This document shows, one piece after another, positions 1 through 10,479 of a stretch of DNA of 64,000 nt. The DNA comes from Morella rubra. Taxonomy: Eukaryota > Streptophyta > Magnoliopsida > Fagales > Myricaceae. The stretch lies in NCBI GenBank assembly GCA_003952965.2, contig CM025856.1:8641439-8705438 (forward strand), read 5' to 3'. Made by a program: the position numbers and the translations under genes. Every line of letters starts with the position of its first letter. Position 1 is the stretch's first letter. The notes beneath the pieces are model-generated. The model was not told where the DNA came from. It was given only the letters and a program-made list of their open reading frames with translations, and searched no databases.

Positions 1-1244
1 TGGTTCTTATAAGACTATTGTGTGGAATAGATTCAATATTTTCAAATAATTGTAATCAAATTTGGCTCCATCATACAACTGTGTATAATATATTATTATT
101 TTTCAATAAAAGCCCCCACGAGAATTTTGCGTCGCTTCTCCAAATTTTTTTCAATTCACCTATAGCCAAATATGTCCCCAAATTGGATGTAGGTTCATTT
201 TTTTTTGTACCCCATTTAAGTGTACCCAACTTTTCAAAATGGAATCTCACGTTATTTTCTCACTTCAATGTAAAATAACGTATATATCACTAAAACTGAA
301 CATCAACGTTAAACTTCCAATTAAAAGCACACATTAAATTGATAATAACATTCAATTAAGAAATTAACCTTTGAAACTATTTTCTCTCCAATAGATATTA
401 TTATCCCACAATAACATAAACACAATATCAATCCTCACACATATGCTGCCACATCAGTTGCACCATCTCAACCCTTTGGGCTTGCATTGAGTTTGCTCCG
501 TGACTCATCAAATTTGGGGCATGCACGTGCTCCTCATCATCCATGACTTCGCTCACGTCCGGGAGAGGATTTGGGTCATCTCATTCGGCGAATATATCAT
601 CTCCGTCCACCCCATATAATTTGACGAAATTATGTTCCATAAAAGACACTGTGACAAACATCTGCCGACGTAACATTTACTTAATTAGCTTATGATATCA
701 TATTGTGAATCTAAATTCATGAAATAATTATTATGTCAATAATCATAATGCAGATGACAAAAAAATGATTTTACAAATACATTAGACACAATATAAACTA
801 GATACATGATTGTTCGGGAATAAAATATTCAGATAAGAAGTTAATTTAATCTTAATTAATTTTATCACATTGCTAAAAGAATACTTAATTAGCTCATGAT
901 ATCATATGTTGAAATTAAATTCATAAAATAATTACAATGTCAATAATCATAGTGCACATGATAAAGAAAATGATTTTTCAAAAACATTAGACACAACATG
1001 AAGTAGATACATCGCTGTTCGGGAATAAAATATTTGCATGAAAATTTAATTTAATCTCAAGCCGTAACATAAAGTATAAATCATACTATTTCATCAATTT
1101 AAATCATAACTTGGATTAATGACCCTTAATCAATTTTTTCATCTTAAACTAATAGTTATGACATGAAAGAATTGCATTTATATTGGTTTCAAATGCACTA
1201 ATTGTGCAATATTCAAGCTCAATTAGTACCCTAAATACAAAACG
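1..1244. other. AT-rich intergenic DNA without a recognisable gene
   Basis: AT-rich sequence with only short open frames and no recognisable protein motif. The one structural feature is the 204-bp tandem duplication listed separately. I see no promoter, RNA gene or transposon end that I can defend. Confidence 0.6.
679..1062. repeat. Two-copy tandem duplication, period about 204 bp
   Basis: The block starting ACTTAATTAGCT at 679 recurs at 883. Both copies continue through GATATCATAT, GTCAATAATCATA, ACATTAGACACAA and GTTCGGGAATAAAATATT in the same order with scattered differences. The copies are diverged, so this is an old local duplication. No coding content is visible. Confidence 0.75.
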
Positions 1245-2604
1245 TATAAGTGGCCTGAACACTAATGCAAGGTAGTTGGAACGCTATTAGTCTCTTACTG
1301 GGCACTGGAAAGCAGGAAATCCGTTCTCAAATTTGTTGATAAGGTCCAACGGTAGCTATGCTTTCTCTCTCCCTTTCGTAGCTGCAATAGAGGCAGTTCA
1401 ATAGCAGAGGTAGGGCATATTTGTTGTCTCTCAGGTAGGGAAGAACACAGTAAACATGAGGTGAGCAAAAATCTATTAATCTACATTTTCCCAAAGAAGC
1501 AAGGGTTTGAGCGCTAGTGAGTGAGCAAATTGTGGGATTGACTTATCCTTCTTACTCGGTGCAAGTACTCGCCTTCTTCTAATTGGAATATGGTCTTTCA
1601 TTCACCTATTCAATAGGGAATGGAACAGATAAAGCATTATTCTACTATCTCAAATGACTCTGAGACCACTTTCCTACTTCATTCATTTAACTTCGGCCTA
1701 CCTTTTGGAAGAAATGAAACCTTCTGAGCTCCGTCAAAGAGGAGCAACTTTCTCAGTAAACACGTGCCCTTACGTTAGGAGCAGTTGGAATGTATCTTTC
1801 TTTGTTTGTAATTCAATTTCCTTCGGTTGGGTTGACCCTTACTTGCCCTCCTAGCTTACGCCTGCATCCTTGCTTTGGAATTCCTCCTTGCACCCTTTCG
1901 ATGTGTGTGACCGCAATAGATGTCGTTTCATAGAGGGGCGAAACCAGAGCATGGATTTGGGCTTTCACCTTTGCCTTTCAATCCTTCCGCGGTTTGGTTG
2001 GTGCACTCAATGTGATGCTAGTCTCAGAGCAATGACCTGGGAATAATCCTGCCAGTAAGATTGAATATTTTCATATTGAACCAAGAAAGATAGTAAGAGA
2101 TAGTTGCCCTTGCCTCAAATGCACACACAAGGAGAGCAAAAGTGAACCTGGCTTGTACTTTGTTTGGTGCAGCCTATCTTCATAGATTAGCTGGCCAGTT
2201 CTTGTTCCTACATAATCAACTGACACATGTGCAAGACTAATCCAAGGCAATTGCGGACTATCTTTATAAATTGGTTGCATGATCGTCCGTATCTATAACT
2301 ACTTCTATAAGGGCGTTATAGTCTTAATTCATGTGGCCATCTTACTTCCTTTACTCACTCTACTACTTCAAAAAGGAAATCACAAAGAAGAAAAGTAGGC
2401 AGTCCTTATGAAAGCAAAAGAGAGGGCACCAGATCGGTTGTTGTTATTGGTTTCTTTTACACCAAGTCAGGTTCCTAAAGTCGAGTAGATAAATGAATCA
2501 AACAAGAGTAAGAAAGCCATACTGCCCTCACTTGTTGAACTTGAGTCATCCAATCTCTTTCTATCAATTCCAAATAGGTTGTAGGAGAGAGACAGGTCTC
2601 AGTT
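1245..2604 (+). other. GC-richer segment, candidate 5' LTR or leader of the Ty3 remnant
   Basis: Base composition is more balanced than in the flanks, with runs resembling plant mitochondrial intergenic DNA. Its right edge touches a tRNA-Met-type primer binding site (2605-2617) followed by a gag start, so a long 5' LTR plus leader of a Ty3/gypsy element is the likelier reading. I could not define the LTR start or a target duplication. An organelle-derived insertion is the alternative. The short open frames here match nothing I know. Confidence 0.35.
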
Positions 2605-3317
2605 TGCTATCAGAGCCAGTTATAATGGTGGACAATCTAAGGGCAAAAGCTGGAGACGATGCGAAGACGAAACACACTCTCACCGAAAGACTCCATAAGC
2701 TGACAACTCTTGAGAACAAAAAGGTCATGAGTGATACCAAAATCGATCAATTGGTGAATCTTGTTAAGGTGTTAAGCAAAAAGGAGAGTCCTTTGAAGGT
2801 CGTAGTTTTCAAAAAGGCGCATGGGTGTGGTCTTCCAATTTTGGATCTGAAGGTTTTATTCAATCTCGAACCTTGAAGCTTCATTTTCCTACAATCGAGG
2901 AGATCGATCTGATTGTCTTTCTGGAGTAGAATAATTCTTTGCGTACCATCAAAGTGAAGTGTAGGATCGATGTTAACTTTCTTCCATTTGCAAAGGTAAG
3001 CTTTAGAGTGGTATAGGTGGTATGAGAAGTCGCAGGTCTATTTGTTATAGAGAGAGTTTGTGGCGGCCTTGAATGAAGGCTTTTGGCCAAGTAAGTATGG
3101 TGATCATGCTGGTGCACTTGCTAAGTTTCGATCAGGTGTCCACATTGCAGGAGTATGAAGCCGAGTTTAAGAAGGTTGCCAAGCGATGATAGGGCTTGTT
3201 TGAGGCCTTCCTTCCTTATAAGAGAAGTTCTTTTGTCTTCGGGCTGAGAGATGAAATTTGTCTCTATGTCCAAATGTTCAGATCAAGCACTCTCACAGCA
3301 GCCATTAGGTTAGCTAG

Positions 3318-4208
3318 TGTTAGCCTAAGGTTGTTTATTAAGTAATCAATTTTTTATTTTGATGATAACAAAAAATTCATGTTGCTTTGAAGATTTTTAG
3401 AACTCGTTTTATCAATCCACATTTTAAAATAAGTGTTTCAAAAGATCGAGGTTATCTCTCTACAAAAAGTCCTAAACGTGTTTAAACACCAATGCATAAG
3501 TTAAAAAGGTCACTTTGTTTATTGTAAGTGTTCATAAATGATTAGGAGTGGAAACGACACTTTCAAGTTACTGAAAAACCTCTCTAGCATTGATGGTGTC
3601 AATACATGCAAGGATGGTGTTAACACATCGTGCTGTCACTTGTGAGCATGTTTGATAGTGTCGACACATGCTCCTTAACTATAAGCAAAAATCAATGTCA
3701 CCCCTTAACTATCAAAAAGACTTTTTACGTTCTCTAAGTTTCCAAAATCATCAAAGTACGCCCTCCGTCCAAGTCAGCAGTTAAGTCAGATGGAAAAATG
3801 TGAAAAATGAACGAAATGCCTCTAAGACAAAAATTACCAAAAATATTTAAAAATTTATTAAAACATAAAAAATATTATTTAAAAGGCAATATTTTTTAAA
3901 ATAAATCTATTGAAACTCTATTTCAGTAATCTATTTCGAATTTTTACTTATTTTTTAAAATTTTGTCTTGGAGGGCATTTCAATCATTTTTCACGTTTTT
4001 TGTCTAACTTTAACGGCTGATTTAGACACCCGGGGGGAGAGGGCATACTTTGATGATTTTGGAAACTTAGAGGATGTAAAAATTTGTTTTGATAATTAGG
4101 GGGACGACATTGATTTTTGCTTATAGTTAAGGGGCGAACTATGAAATTACCTCTAATTTTTATTAAAACTAAATTCACTCCTTTCTTGGGTTGTCACCTA
4201 GACTCACA
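3318..4208 (+). mobile_element. Degraded solo LTR of the Sirevirus-type family, with TSD
   Basis: Begins TGTTAGCCTAAGGTTG and ends CTTTCTTGGG...GACTCACA, matching the two ends of the LTRs at 10480 and 18775. A perfect 5-bp target duplication GCTAG flanks it (3313-3317 and 4209-4213), so this was an insertion later reduced to one LTR. It keeps several of the family's GTCGAC-type palindromes (around 3600-3670). Its middle is replaced by a foldback element (3673-4132), and much LTR sequence is missing. It lies inside Ty3 gag sequence, so it is younger than that remnant. Confidence 0.85.
3673..4132. mobile_element. Foldback MITE inside the solo LTR
   Basis: About 100 bp at the left end (CCTTAACTATAAGCAAAAAT onward, through GTTTCCAAAATCATCAAAGT) reappears in inverted orientation at the right end up to TTTTTGCTTATAGTTAAGG. 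The middle is AT-rich and noncoding, as expected for a short non-autonomous DNA transposon. I could not fix a target duplication because host LTR sequence is missing beside it, so the superfamily is uncertain; the ends resemble Mutator-type MITEs. Confidence 0.75.
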
Positions 4209-4430
4209 GCTAGCTTGTAAGAGTAAAAAGTGGGAGCTAGACGAGGTCTTAATTGATCTGATGCTCCCAATCCACCCCGTTGCTCCTGCTAATAAGATAG
4301 TCCAGGCCAACCTTTCCAAGAATGAAGCGTTTCCGACCAAAAAAACTTTTGTGTCATGCGCTGATCCTTTTCCACCCGTTGTAAACAAATATGAATAACA
4401 TGTCAAAATCACATGCTGGTAAGAGTCCTC

Positions 4431-4600
4431 GGGTGAAGCAAACCGGTCGTGTGAGTAGAGCCCTTGGGCCCTACAAACTGGTTGGGTGGGTAAGATCCCT
4501 TGGGCGGAGAAAACTGGTCGTATGAGTAGGAGCCTTGAGCCCCCCAAATTGGTTGGGTGGGTAGGATCCCCCAGGCAGAGCAAACTAGTCGGGTGGGGAA
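4431..4600. repeat. 35-36-bp minisatellite, about five units
   Basis: Successive units run roughly GAGYCCTYGGGYRRA-GCAAACYGGTYGKGTGRGTA. Odd and even units are more alike (GTGTGAGTA against GGTGGGTA endings), giving a higher-order period near 71 bp. It is noticeably GC-richer than its flanks. An open frame on the minus strand through it follows from the repeat length and is not evidence of a gene. Confidence 0.75.
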
Positions 4601-4619
4601 TCCCTGCTGGGCATGTTAA

Positions 4620-5700
4620 AGTCAAATCTAAAATTACTGATGTTAACTGAAATTAGCAACAACTATACTCCATCTTGACCCAATGACACTCATGCAATAC
4701 TACTATAATAAGTTAAAATTGGCCAACTATACTTGTGAATTTTTATCATGACAACCAAGAAGACTACCCGAATTTTTATCACATAATGGGTGAAAGATTA
4801 GTGATTAGGGGATTGAAATAAATAAAATAATAAATCGAAACTTAGATAATAAAGTGAACAAAGCTATAAAACCTTCGGATAAAATAGATACCATTCACAC
4901 CAATTTGTGTTGCACTGAAAGAGAAGGGTAAGAAAATAAAATGTTAATAAAAAAATTATGACGTTAAATTGTCATACAAAATTGAGAATTAAAAAATTGT
5001 AAGATACGAGTTGAAGACATAAGGGTAAATAATTGGAAATAATTTTTAAAATTGTAAAGAAACTTGCAAAAATGACAAAAAGTTACCAAAATACTAATTT
5101 ATCTTTAAAAGTATTATTTTGCATCAAAATGATTTTTCATATTTCCAAAATATTATTTTACGTCAATCCCATCTTAAGTCAATTGAAATTTAGATGCAGT
5201 TGATATAAAAGTATACGTGTGCTCCCAAAATTTCTATGAGTGATGTAGGTCCTGCTACGAAGCACGAACAAAAATTATAAAGAACTTTGACGATTGTAAC
5301 TTAAAATTAGTCGTAATATCAAATTAACTCAAATGATAGTGTCAAAATAATCCGTGCATAAATTATAACAACAATGACAAAAATATAAAAATGCAACATA
5401 GTGTCTAATAACAATACAACGCATAGTCATTAGCGAATCAAAACACACAACATAAATAAAAAATCGTGGCCTAATGGGGTTATTTACAACCTTATGCAAA
5501 CCCACTCCTCTGGTTGACTGGCAGAGCTAAGAAAGATCGACATAAAAATGGATGATAGGCAAACCTCTAGAAGACCAAGTTGAACTACTCCTATAACAAC
5601 TTGAGCTCAACCCCTTTAAGTGCTACAATGAACTCATGTATATCAACATCCATGGTGGTGTTGCTACTTTGAATGCGCGATTGCTTCTCTGCCTAGTAGT
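4620..5700. other. AT-rich noncoding DNA, nothing recognised
   Basis: Strongly AT-rich with short A and T runs and no open frame of note. I see no terminal repeats, RNA gene or conserved protein fragment. Confidence 0.6.
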
Positions 5701-5711
5701 CAAACATCTGT

Positions 5712-5966
5712 TCATTCGTCATAGCTGCATTGATCATTGAGATTTTCGCATTCGTACAACGACTGGCAACCCTCAAAGACTCGCCCAAACACCGTTTCCT
5801 CGAATCGGTATCCATGGAGTGGGGGAACACTATTGGGAACCTTGTCCAAGCCGCTTATAGTAATCCCCTCGCACTGCATGAGCCTCTCTCCTTCCCCATC
5901 TGCTCTATGATAAGATGAGTGGCAAAGGACCTCAGTCGTTGCACAATTAAACCACCACACATCCAT
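5712..5966 (-). CDS. Small hypothetical ORF, 84 codons, of doubtful reality
   Basis: Reads MDVWWFNCATTEVLCHSS and ends QCSYDE. It lies in a locally GC-richer stretch and overlaps a 62-codon frame on the other strand. The protein has several cysteines but no family I recognise, no signal peptide and no transmembrane segment. It could be a decayed transposase or gene fragment, or chance. No neighbour supports a function. Confidence 0.2.
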   Translation of the reverse strand: MDVWWFNCATTEVLCHSSYHRADGEGERLMQCEGITISGLDKVPNSVPPLHGYRFEETVFGRVFEGCQSLYECENLNDQCSYDE

Positions 5967-6367
5967 CAGTTCATAATGGTCACACCTGTGGTTCGTAAAC
6001 CATTTGGTTTTAGGGTTGATCTACAAAAATAACAAATCCGTGTCAAAGGGTATGAGTCAATAGCGAATAAAAAAATGATGGGTGATAAAGGAAAAAATCA
6101 TCGACTAAATGAAAAGATCAAAAAGCAAATGGAAACATACATTTTCCATTATATCCATCAATCATCATCTGCCACAATAGATTCAAGATGTGGGTCCCAA
6201 CCAACCCCTATTTGTTTCATGAGGAGCTTAAATGCCTTATGCTATCTCCTAAGTGCATTCTATTTATTCATAATTTAGGCTTCCGTCAAATTGGGCAATT
6301 GGACAAACATTTTTAAACGAACTCATCCCCATATCTTTTTGTCTACAACTTTGTCTCATATTGGGGG

Positions 6368-7367
6368 NNNNNNNNNNNNNNNNNNNNNNNNNNNNNNNNN
6401 NNNNNNNNNNNNNNNNNNNNNNNNNNNNNNNNNNNNNNNNNNNNNNNNNNNNNNNNNNNNNNNNNNNNNNNNNNNNNNNNNNNNNNNNNNNNNNNNNNNN
6501 NNNNNNNNNNNNNNNNNNNNNNNNNNNNNNNNNNNNNNNNNNNNNNNNNNNNNNNNNNNNNNNNNNNNNNNNNNNNNNNNNNNNNNNNNNNNNNNNNNNN
6601 NNNNNNNNNNNNNNNNNNNNNNNNNNNNNNNNNNNNNNNNNNNNNNNNNNNNNNNNNNNNNNNNNNNNNNNNNNNNNNNNNNNNNNNNNNNNNNNNNNNN
6701 NNNNNNNNNNNNNNNNNNNNNNNNNNNNNNNNNNNNNNNNNNNNNNNNNNNNNNNNNNNNNNNNNNNNNNNNNNNNNNNNNNNNNNNNNNNNNNNNNNNN
6801 NNNNNNNNNNNNNNNNNNNNNNNNNNNNNNNNNNNNNNNNNNNNNNNNNNNNNNNNNNNNNNNNNNNNNNNNNNNNNNNNNNNNNNNNNNNNNNNNNNNN
6901 NNNNNNNNNNNNNNNNNNNNNNNNNNNNNNNNNNNNNNNNNNNNNNNNNNNNNNNNNNNNNNNNNNNNNNNNNNNNNNNNNNNNNNNNNNNNNNNNNNNN
7001 NNNNNNNNNNNNNNNNNNNNNNNNNNNNNNNNNNNNNNNNNNNNNNNNNNNNNNNNNNNNNNNNNNNNNNNNNNNNNNNNNNNNNNNNNNNNNNNNNNNN
7101 NNNNNNNNNNNNNNNNNNNNNNNNNNNNNNNNNNNNNNNNNNNNNNNNNNNNNNNNNNNNNNNNNNNNNNNNNNNNNNNNNNNNNNNNNNNNNNNNNNNN
7201 NNNNNNNNNNNNNNNNNNNNNNNNNNNNNNNNNNNNNNNNNNNNNNNNNNNNNNNNNNNNNNNNNNNNNNNNNNNNNNNNNNNNNNNNNNNNNNNNNNNN
7301 NNNNNNNNNNNNNNNNNNNNNNNNNNNNNNNNNNNNNNNNNNNNNNNNNNNNNNNNNNNNNNNNNNN
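6368..7367. other. Assembly gap of exactly 1000 N
   Basis: The run of N is exactly 1000 long, which suggests a fixed-size placeholder rather than a measured length. The first base after it (7368) is already inside the left arm of the giant inverted repeat, within an LTR; the last bases before it are unrelated to that LTR. The left end of the palindrome and the missing 5' part of the LTR therefore lie in the gap. Long open frames across it are artefacts of unknown bases. Confidence 0.99.
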
Positions 7368-7676
7368 CTGGGAAAACACTTGTACGGTTCTCTAGCACCC
7401 GGAAGCTAGAGTGTATGCTCATTTGAAGATAGTGGGAAAACCTCAAGGCTCGGTGAAGGAGCTTGAGGAGGTGGATGTAGGCGGGTTTGCCGAACCACCT
7501 AAAAATCACGTGTTTGCTTCTCTACCTCTTACATTTAGACACTTATTTACTTGTTGTTTAATATACTTGTGCTAAATTAGACTTTACTTTGCAAACATGT
7601 TTTGGGGGTTAAAAGCGAAAAAGTTTGGAAACCCAATTCACCCCCTTCTTGGGTTGCCTTAATCCTTGGACTCACA
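7368..7676 (+). mobile_element. 3' part of a second-family Copia-type LTR (left arm)
   Basis: Matches the right portion of the LTR at 56217-57426 and, in reverse, 36715-37024. It ends GCCTTAATCCTTGGACTCACA, and the next five bases (CACAG, 7677-7681) are the complement of the CTGTG duplication flanking the right-arm copy. It is thus the mirror copy of one insertion. The 5' portion is lost in the N gap. Confidence 0.85.
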
Positions 7677-7681
7677 CACAG

Positions 7682-10474
7682 TTCGTGGATAGTAAAATCT
7701 GCTGGTGGGAAATGAGAGCATTTGACGGATTCGGTTTTGCAGAAAGATCCTGGCCATTGTATGAATAAATATTGCAAATAATAAGTCATTGCTGGAACTC
7801 AAGACACGAGTACAAAAACAAAGTAAAAAGCAAGTTGGAGTTTTATGACTCTTGTTTTGCTACATGATTTTCTATAGCACTTAATTTTTGTTACATGTTG
7901 AGTAGAAGAGCACGACTATATATAGGGGTTTAGGAAGTTATTATGTTAGGTTAGATGAGCTATTAGGCTTGAAATTATAAGTGAGATAGACTAGTTTGAA
8001 AAAACTATCATCCCAGCACATGCTCGAGGCACAAATCAGGTGTAGCACTAAATCTGGATTCTAGTTTTTTCTAGACAAAACCCAACTTTAATGAGCTCCA
8101 CTTTTTACTGCACATCACAATTGCAAGATTTCTTCGGTGTATGGTTTAGTTGTGACTCGATTGCTTTCTTGTAGTTCACTGTGATGTGGAATGTGAAACA
8201 TTATGCTGAAATCCTTATGCTTTTTAAAAGTTCGATGTGAATTGGCAGTCCAAGGCTCTAGAGCTTTTTGGCAAATTTTTTCTTATAAGACTTCGTAATC
8301 TCCGTTCCATCCATGAAATTAAGTATGGGTTTAAATCAACCGCTAATCAACAAATTGTTATATTGTTGTAGAAATAGTTTAGAGCATATTCGTTTCGGTG
8401 AAATTCTTAGCATTTGAATCCAACTTTCTAAAATTATAATTCCAACATTACTTCTTCACAAATATCAATACAACTCAACATTATTTTTTTACAAATATCA
8501 ATACAACTCAATAACTTCCACACAAATACCAATAAAACTCCAACATCACCTAAATATTCACACCATACTTAAAATTCTTAAAATTTTATCAAAACGAACA
8601 TACTCTTATATTTTCTCTGGTTGAAGTTATAAATTGTTTCCTGTCCCTATCGACCAGCTGATTTGCTACAGACAGGTTGTCAATTTTGGTAGTGTAGACA
8701 CAATCAAAATCAATTAAGGGTTTGAAGTAAATTACTACTTAAAAATCATTTATACTTAACTATTATTTAAAAGAATTTGCCTATATTTTTTTCACAGAGA
8801 ATAAAATAGTTGATAAATAAATAAAGCACATATCAGCTTGCTTCTTGGAAGAACCAATAAAACTATAGCAGCAAAGGATTACTTTTAGTATTAGCACTAA
8901 AAGATATAAGTAAGATAACCTAGTTTGAAAAAACTATCATCCCAGCACATGGCTGAGGCACAAACCAGGTGAGGTTCTGAAACGACATCCCAATTTTGCC
9001 TAGACAAAACCTAACTTCACCAAGTTGCACTGTTTGCTTCACGGCATGATTTCATGCTACTTTTAGTGTAAGGTTAACTTGTGACCCTATTGATTTCTCG
9101 TAGTTAGTTACGATGTACGATGTAAAACATAATGCTAAAATTCCAATGCTTTTTAAAATTTTGATGTGAATAGTTGGTCCATGACTCCACAAGTTTTTGG
9201 AAAAAAATTTCTAGCAGGACCTAGTAATCTATGTTCCCTTAATTTAGTAATCTATGTTCCCTTAATTTGGTGTTTAAAATATGAATTTATATCAGCTTAT
9301 AATCTCTAAAATCGCAATATCCTTAACATGAAAGCTCATTCAAATTGTTGTAGAAACAATTTGGTGTTTCACTAGTTGAAGTTATAAACTGTTTCATGTG
9401 CTAGTCGACCAGTTGATTTAGTATCGATAGGATATCAATTATAGAAATGCAGAGACAATCAGAATCAATAAAGGTGTTGGACTAAACAGTGATTTTAAAA
9501 TCAGGCTTTACTATTCTTAAAATGAATTTACCTTTATTTTTCTCTAACGAGAAAAAATATCTAGTCGATAAGTAATGCATATATCAACTTGCTTGTTGGA
9601 GACACCAATAAAAGTAAAGCACTAAAGGATTTTGTTTAATATTAGGGTTGAAAGATATAGGTAAGATAGACTAGTTTGAAAACATTATTATCTCAACACA
9701 TGGTCGTTGCATAAACTAAGTGAAGTTCTAAAACCGCATCCCTGTTTTGTCTAACTTCAACAACCTGTACCGTTTGCTTCACGTCACGATAGAAGCAATT
9801 TTTGCTATAAGGTCTAGTTATGATTCGATTGCTTTCCAGTAGTTAGTTATTATGTAGGATTTGCCAGTGTGGATCCCTATTCAATAATAAGAAGAACAAA
9901 AAAACATATTAGAAGTTATTATTCATATTGATTCCAATATCGCTAGAAATCTTTGTGAAAGAAATAATATAAAATAAACAAGAGTGAAATTCAAACATGC
10001 GATTGAGTAATGATTTTAAGTGTCCAAGAGAGTGGCTGTGTCACATGTGAGTTTGAAGTAATCATTTTGTGCACAGTTAGGGCAAATGTTGTGATCTAGC
10101 CATTCACGGCTCCAAAAATCTTATTCTATTGTTTTTAAGCGAGGCTAGATTTGCGTCATAGCATTGTGGGGATTTGTTTCACTTTTTAGTTTTGGTATAG
10201 TCCAAAAATTAAAATTAGAAATACTAAATCACAAAATGCCCATTCTTTGAAAAATAACTACATATAAAAAACATATGGTTGGTTCAATTGACGGATGTGT
10301 TCTGAACATTTAAAAAGAGCTGTAGGACCAATTAGCTATGGTCACAATTCATGGATAATAAAATGTGCTGGAGGAAAGTGGGAGCACTTGATGGATCCGG
10401 TTTGTAGAAAGATCCAGGCCATTGTATGGATAAATATAGATAATAATAAGCCATTGTTGGGACTCAAGACATGA
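7682..10474 (+). repeat. Satellite-like tandem array, units about 730-750 bp
   Basis: A recurring landmark, GTRAGATARMCTAGTTTGAAAA..TATC, lies at 7981, 8910 and 9661. It is followed each time by the same order of sub-motifs: AGCACATG..GAGGCA, TAGACAAAACC, TTGTGACTCGATTGCTTTC, GTGAAACATTATG, AAAGCACATATCA. After removing the MITE at 8382-8605 the first spacing shrinks to about 700 bp. The array is noncoding, and its few open frames differ from unit to unit. The region 10240-10474 holds a flanking module also seen at 33917-34100. Confidence 0.8.
8382..8605. mobile_element. Tourist-like MITE (left arm), TTA target duplication
   Basis: A 224-bp element beginning GAGCATATTCGTTT and ending AAAACGAACATACTC, so its ends are inverted repeats. 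It is flanked by TTA at 8379-8381 and 8606-8608. A 3-bp TWA-type duplication and small noncoding size fit PIF/Harbinger-related MITEs. It interrupts one satellite unit that is otherwise continuous with the others. The mirror copy is at 35786-36011. Confidence 0.8.
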
Positions 10475-10479
10475 GGATA

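Larger units (their letters stand above)
2605..4390 (+). mobile_element. Ty3/gypsy gag remnant (fossil), interrupted by a solo LTR
   Basis: A primer binding site like the tRNA-iMet complement (TGCTATCAGAGCC, 2605-2617) is followed by an ATG at 2625 opening MVDNLRAKAGDDAKTK. Farther on (3060-3310) are gag-type signatures such as YGDHAGALAKF and LTAAIRLA, typical of plant chromovirus/Del-like gag. A solo LTR (3318-4208) sits inside, and gag-like sequence resumes after it for about 180 bp. Only gag and perhaps the 5' end survive; pol is absent. The copy is broken and old, with several breaks. Family assignment rests on gag motifs alone. Confidence 0.6.

Noticed and set aside
1245-2604. Firm call of a mitochondrial insertion
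   Set aside because: I recognise no mitochondrial gene, and the adjoining primer binding site and gag favour an LTR; kept only as an open question.
4194-4625. 143-codon minus-strand ORF
   Set aside because: It runs through the 35-bp minisatellite and the opposite strand of gag remnants; the repeat length keeps it open.
6264-7509. Several open frames of 340-390 codons across this region
   Set aside because: They consist almost entirely of unknown residues from the 1000-N gap.
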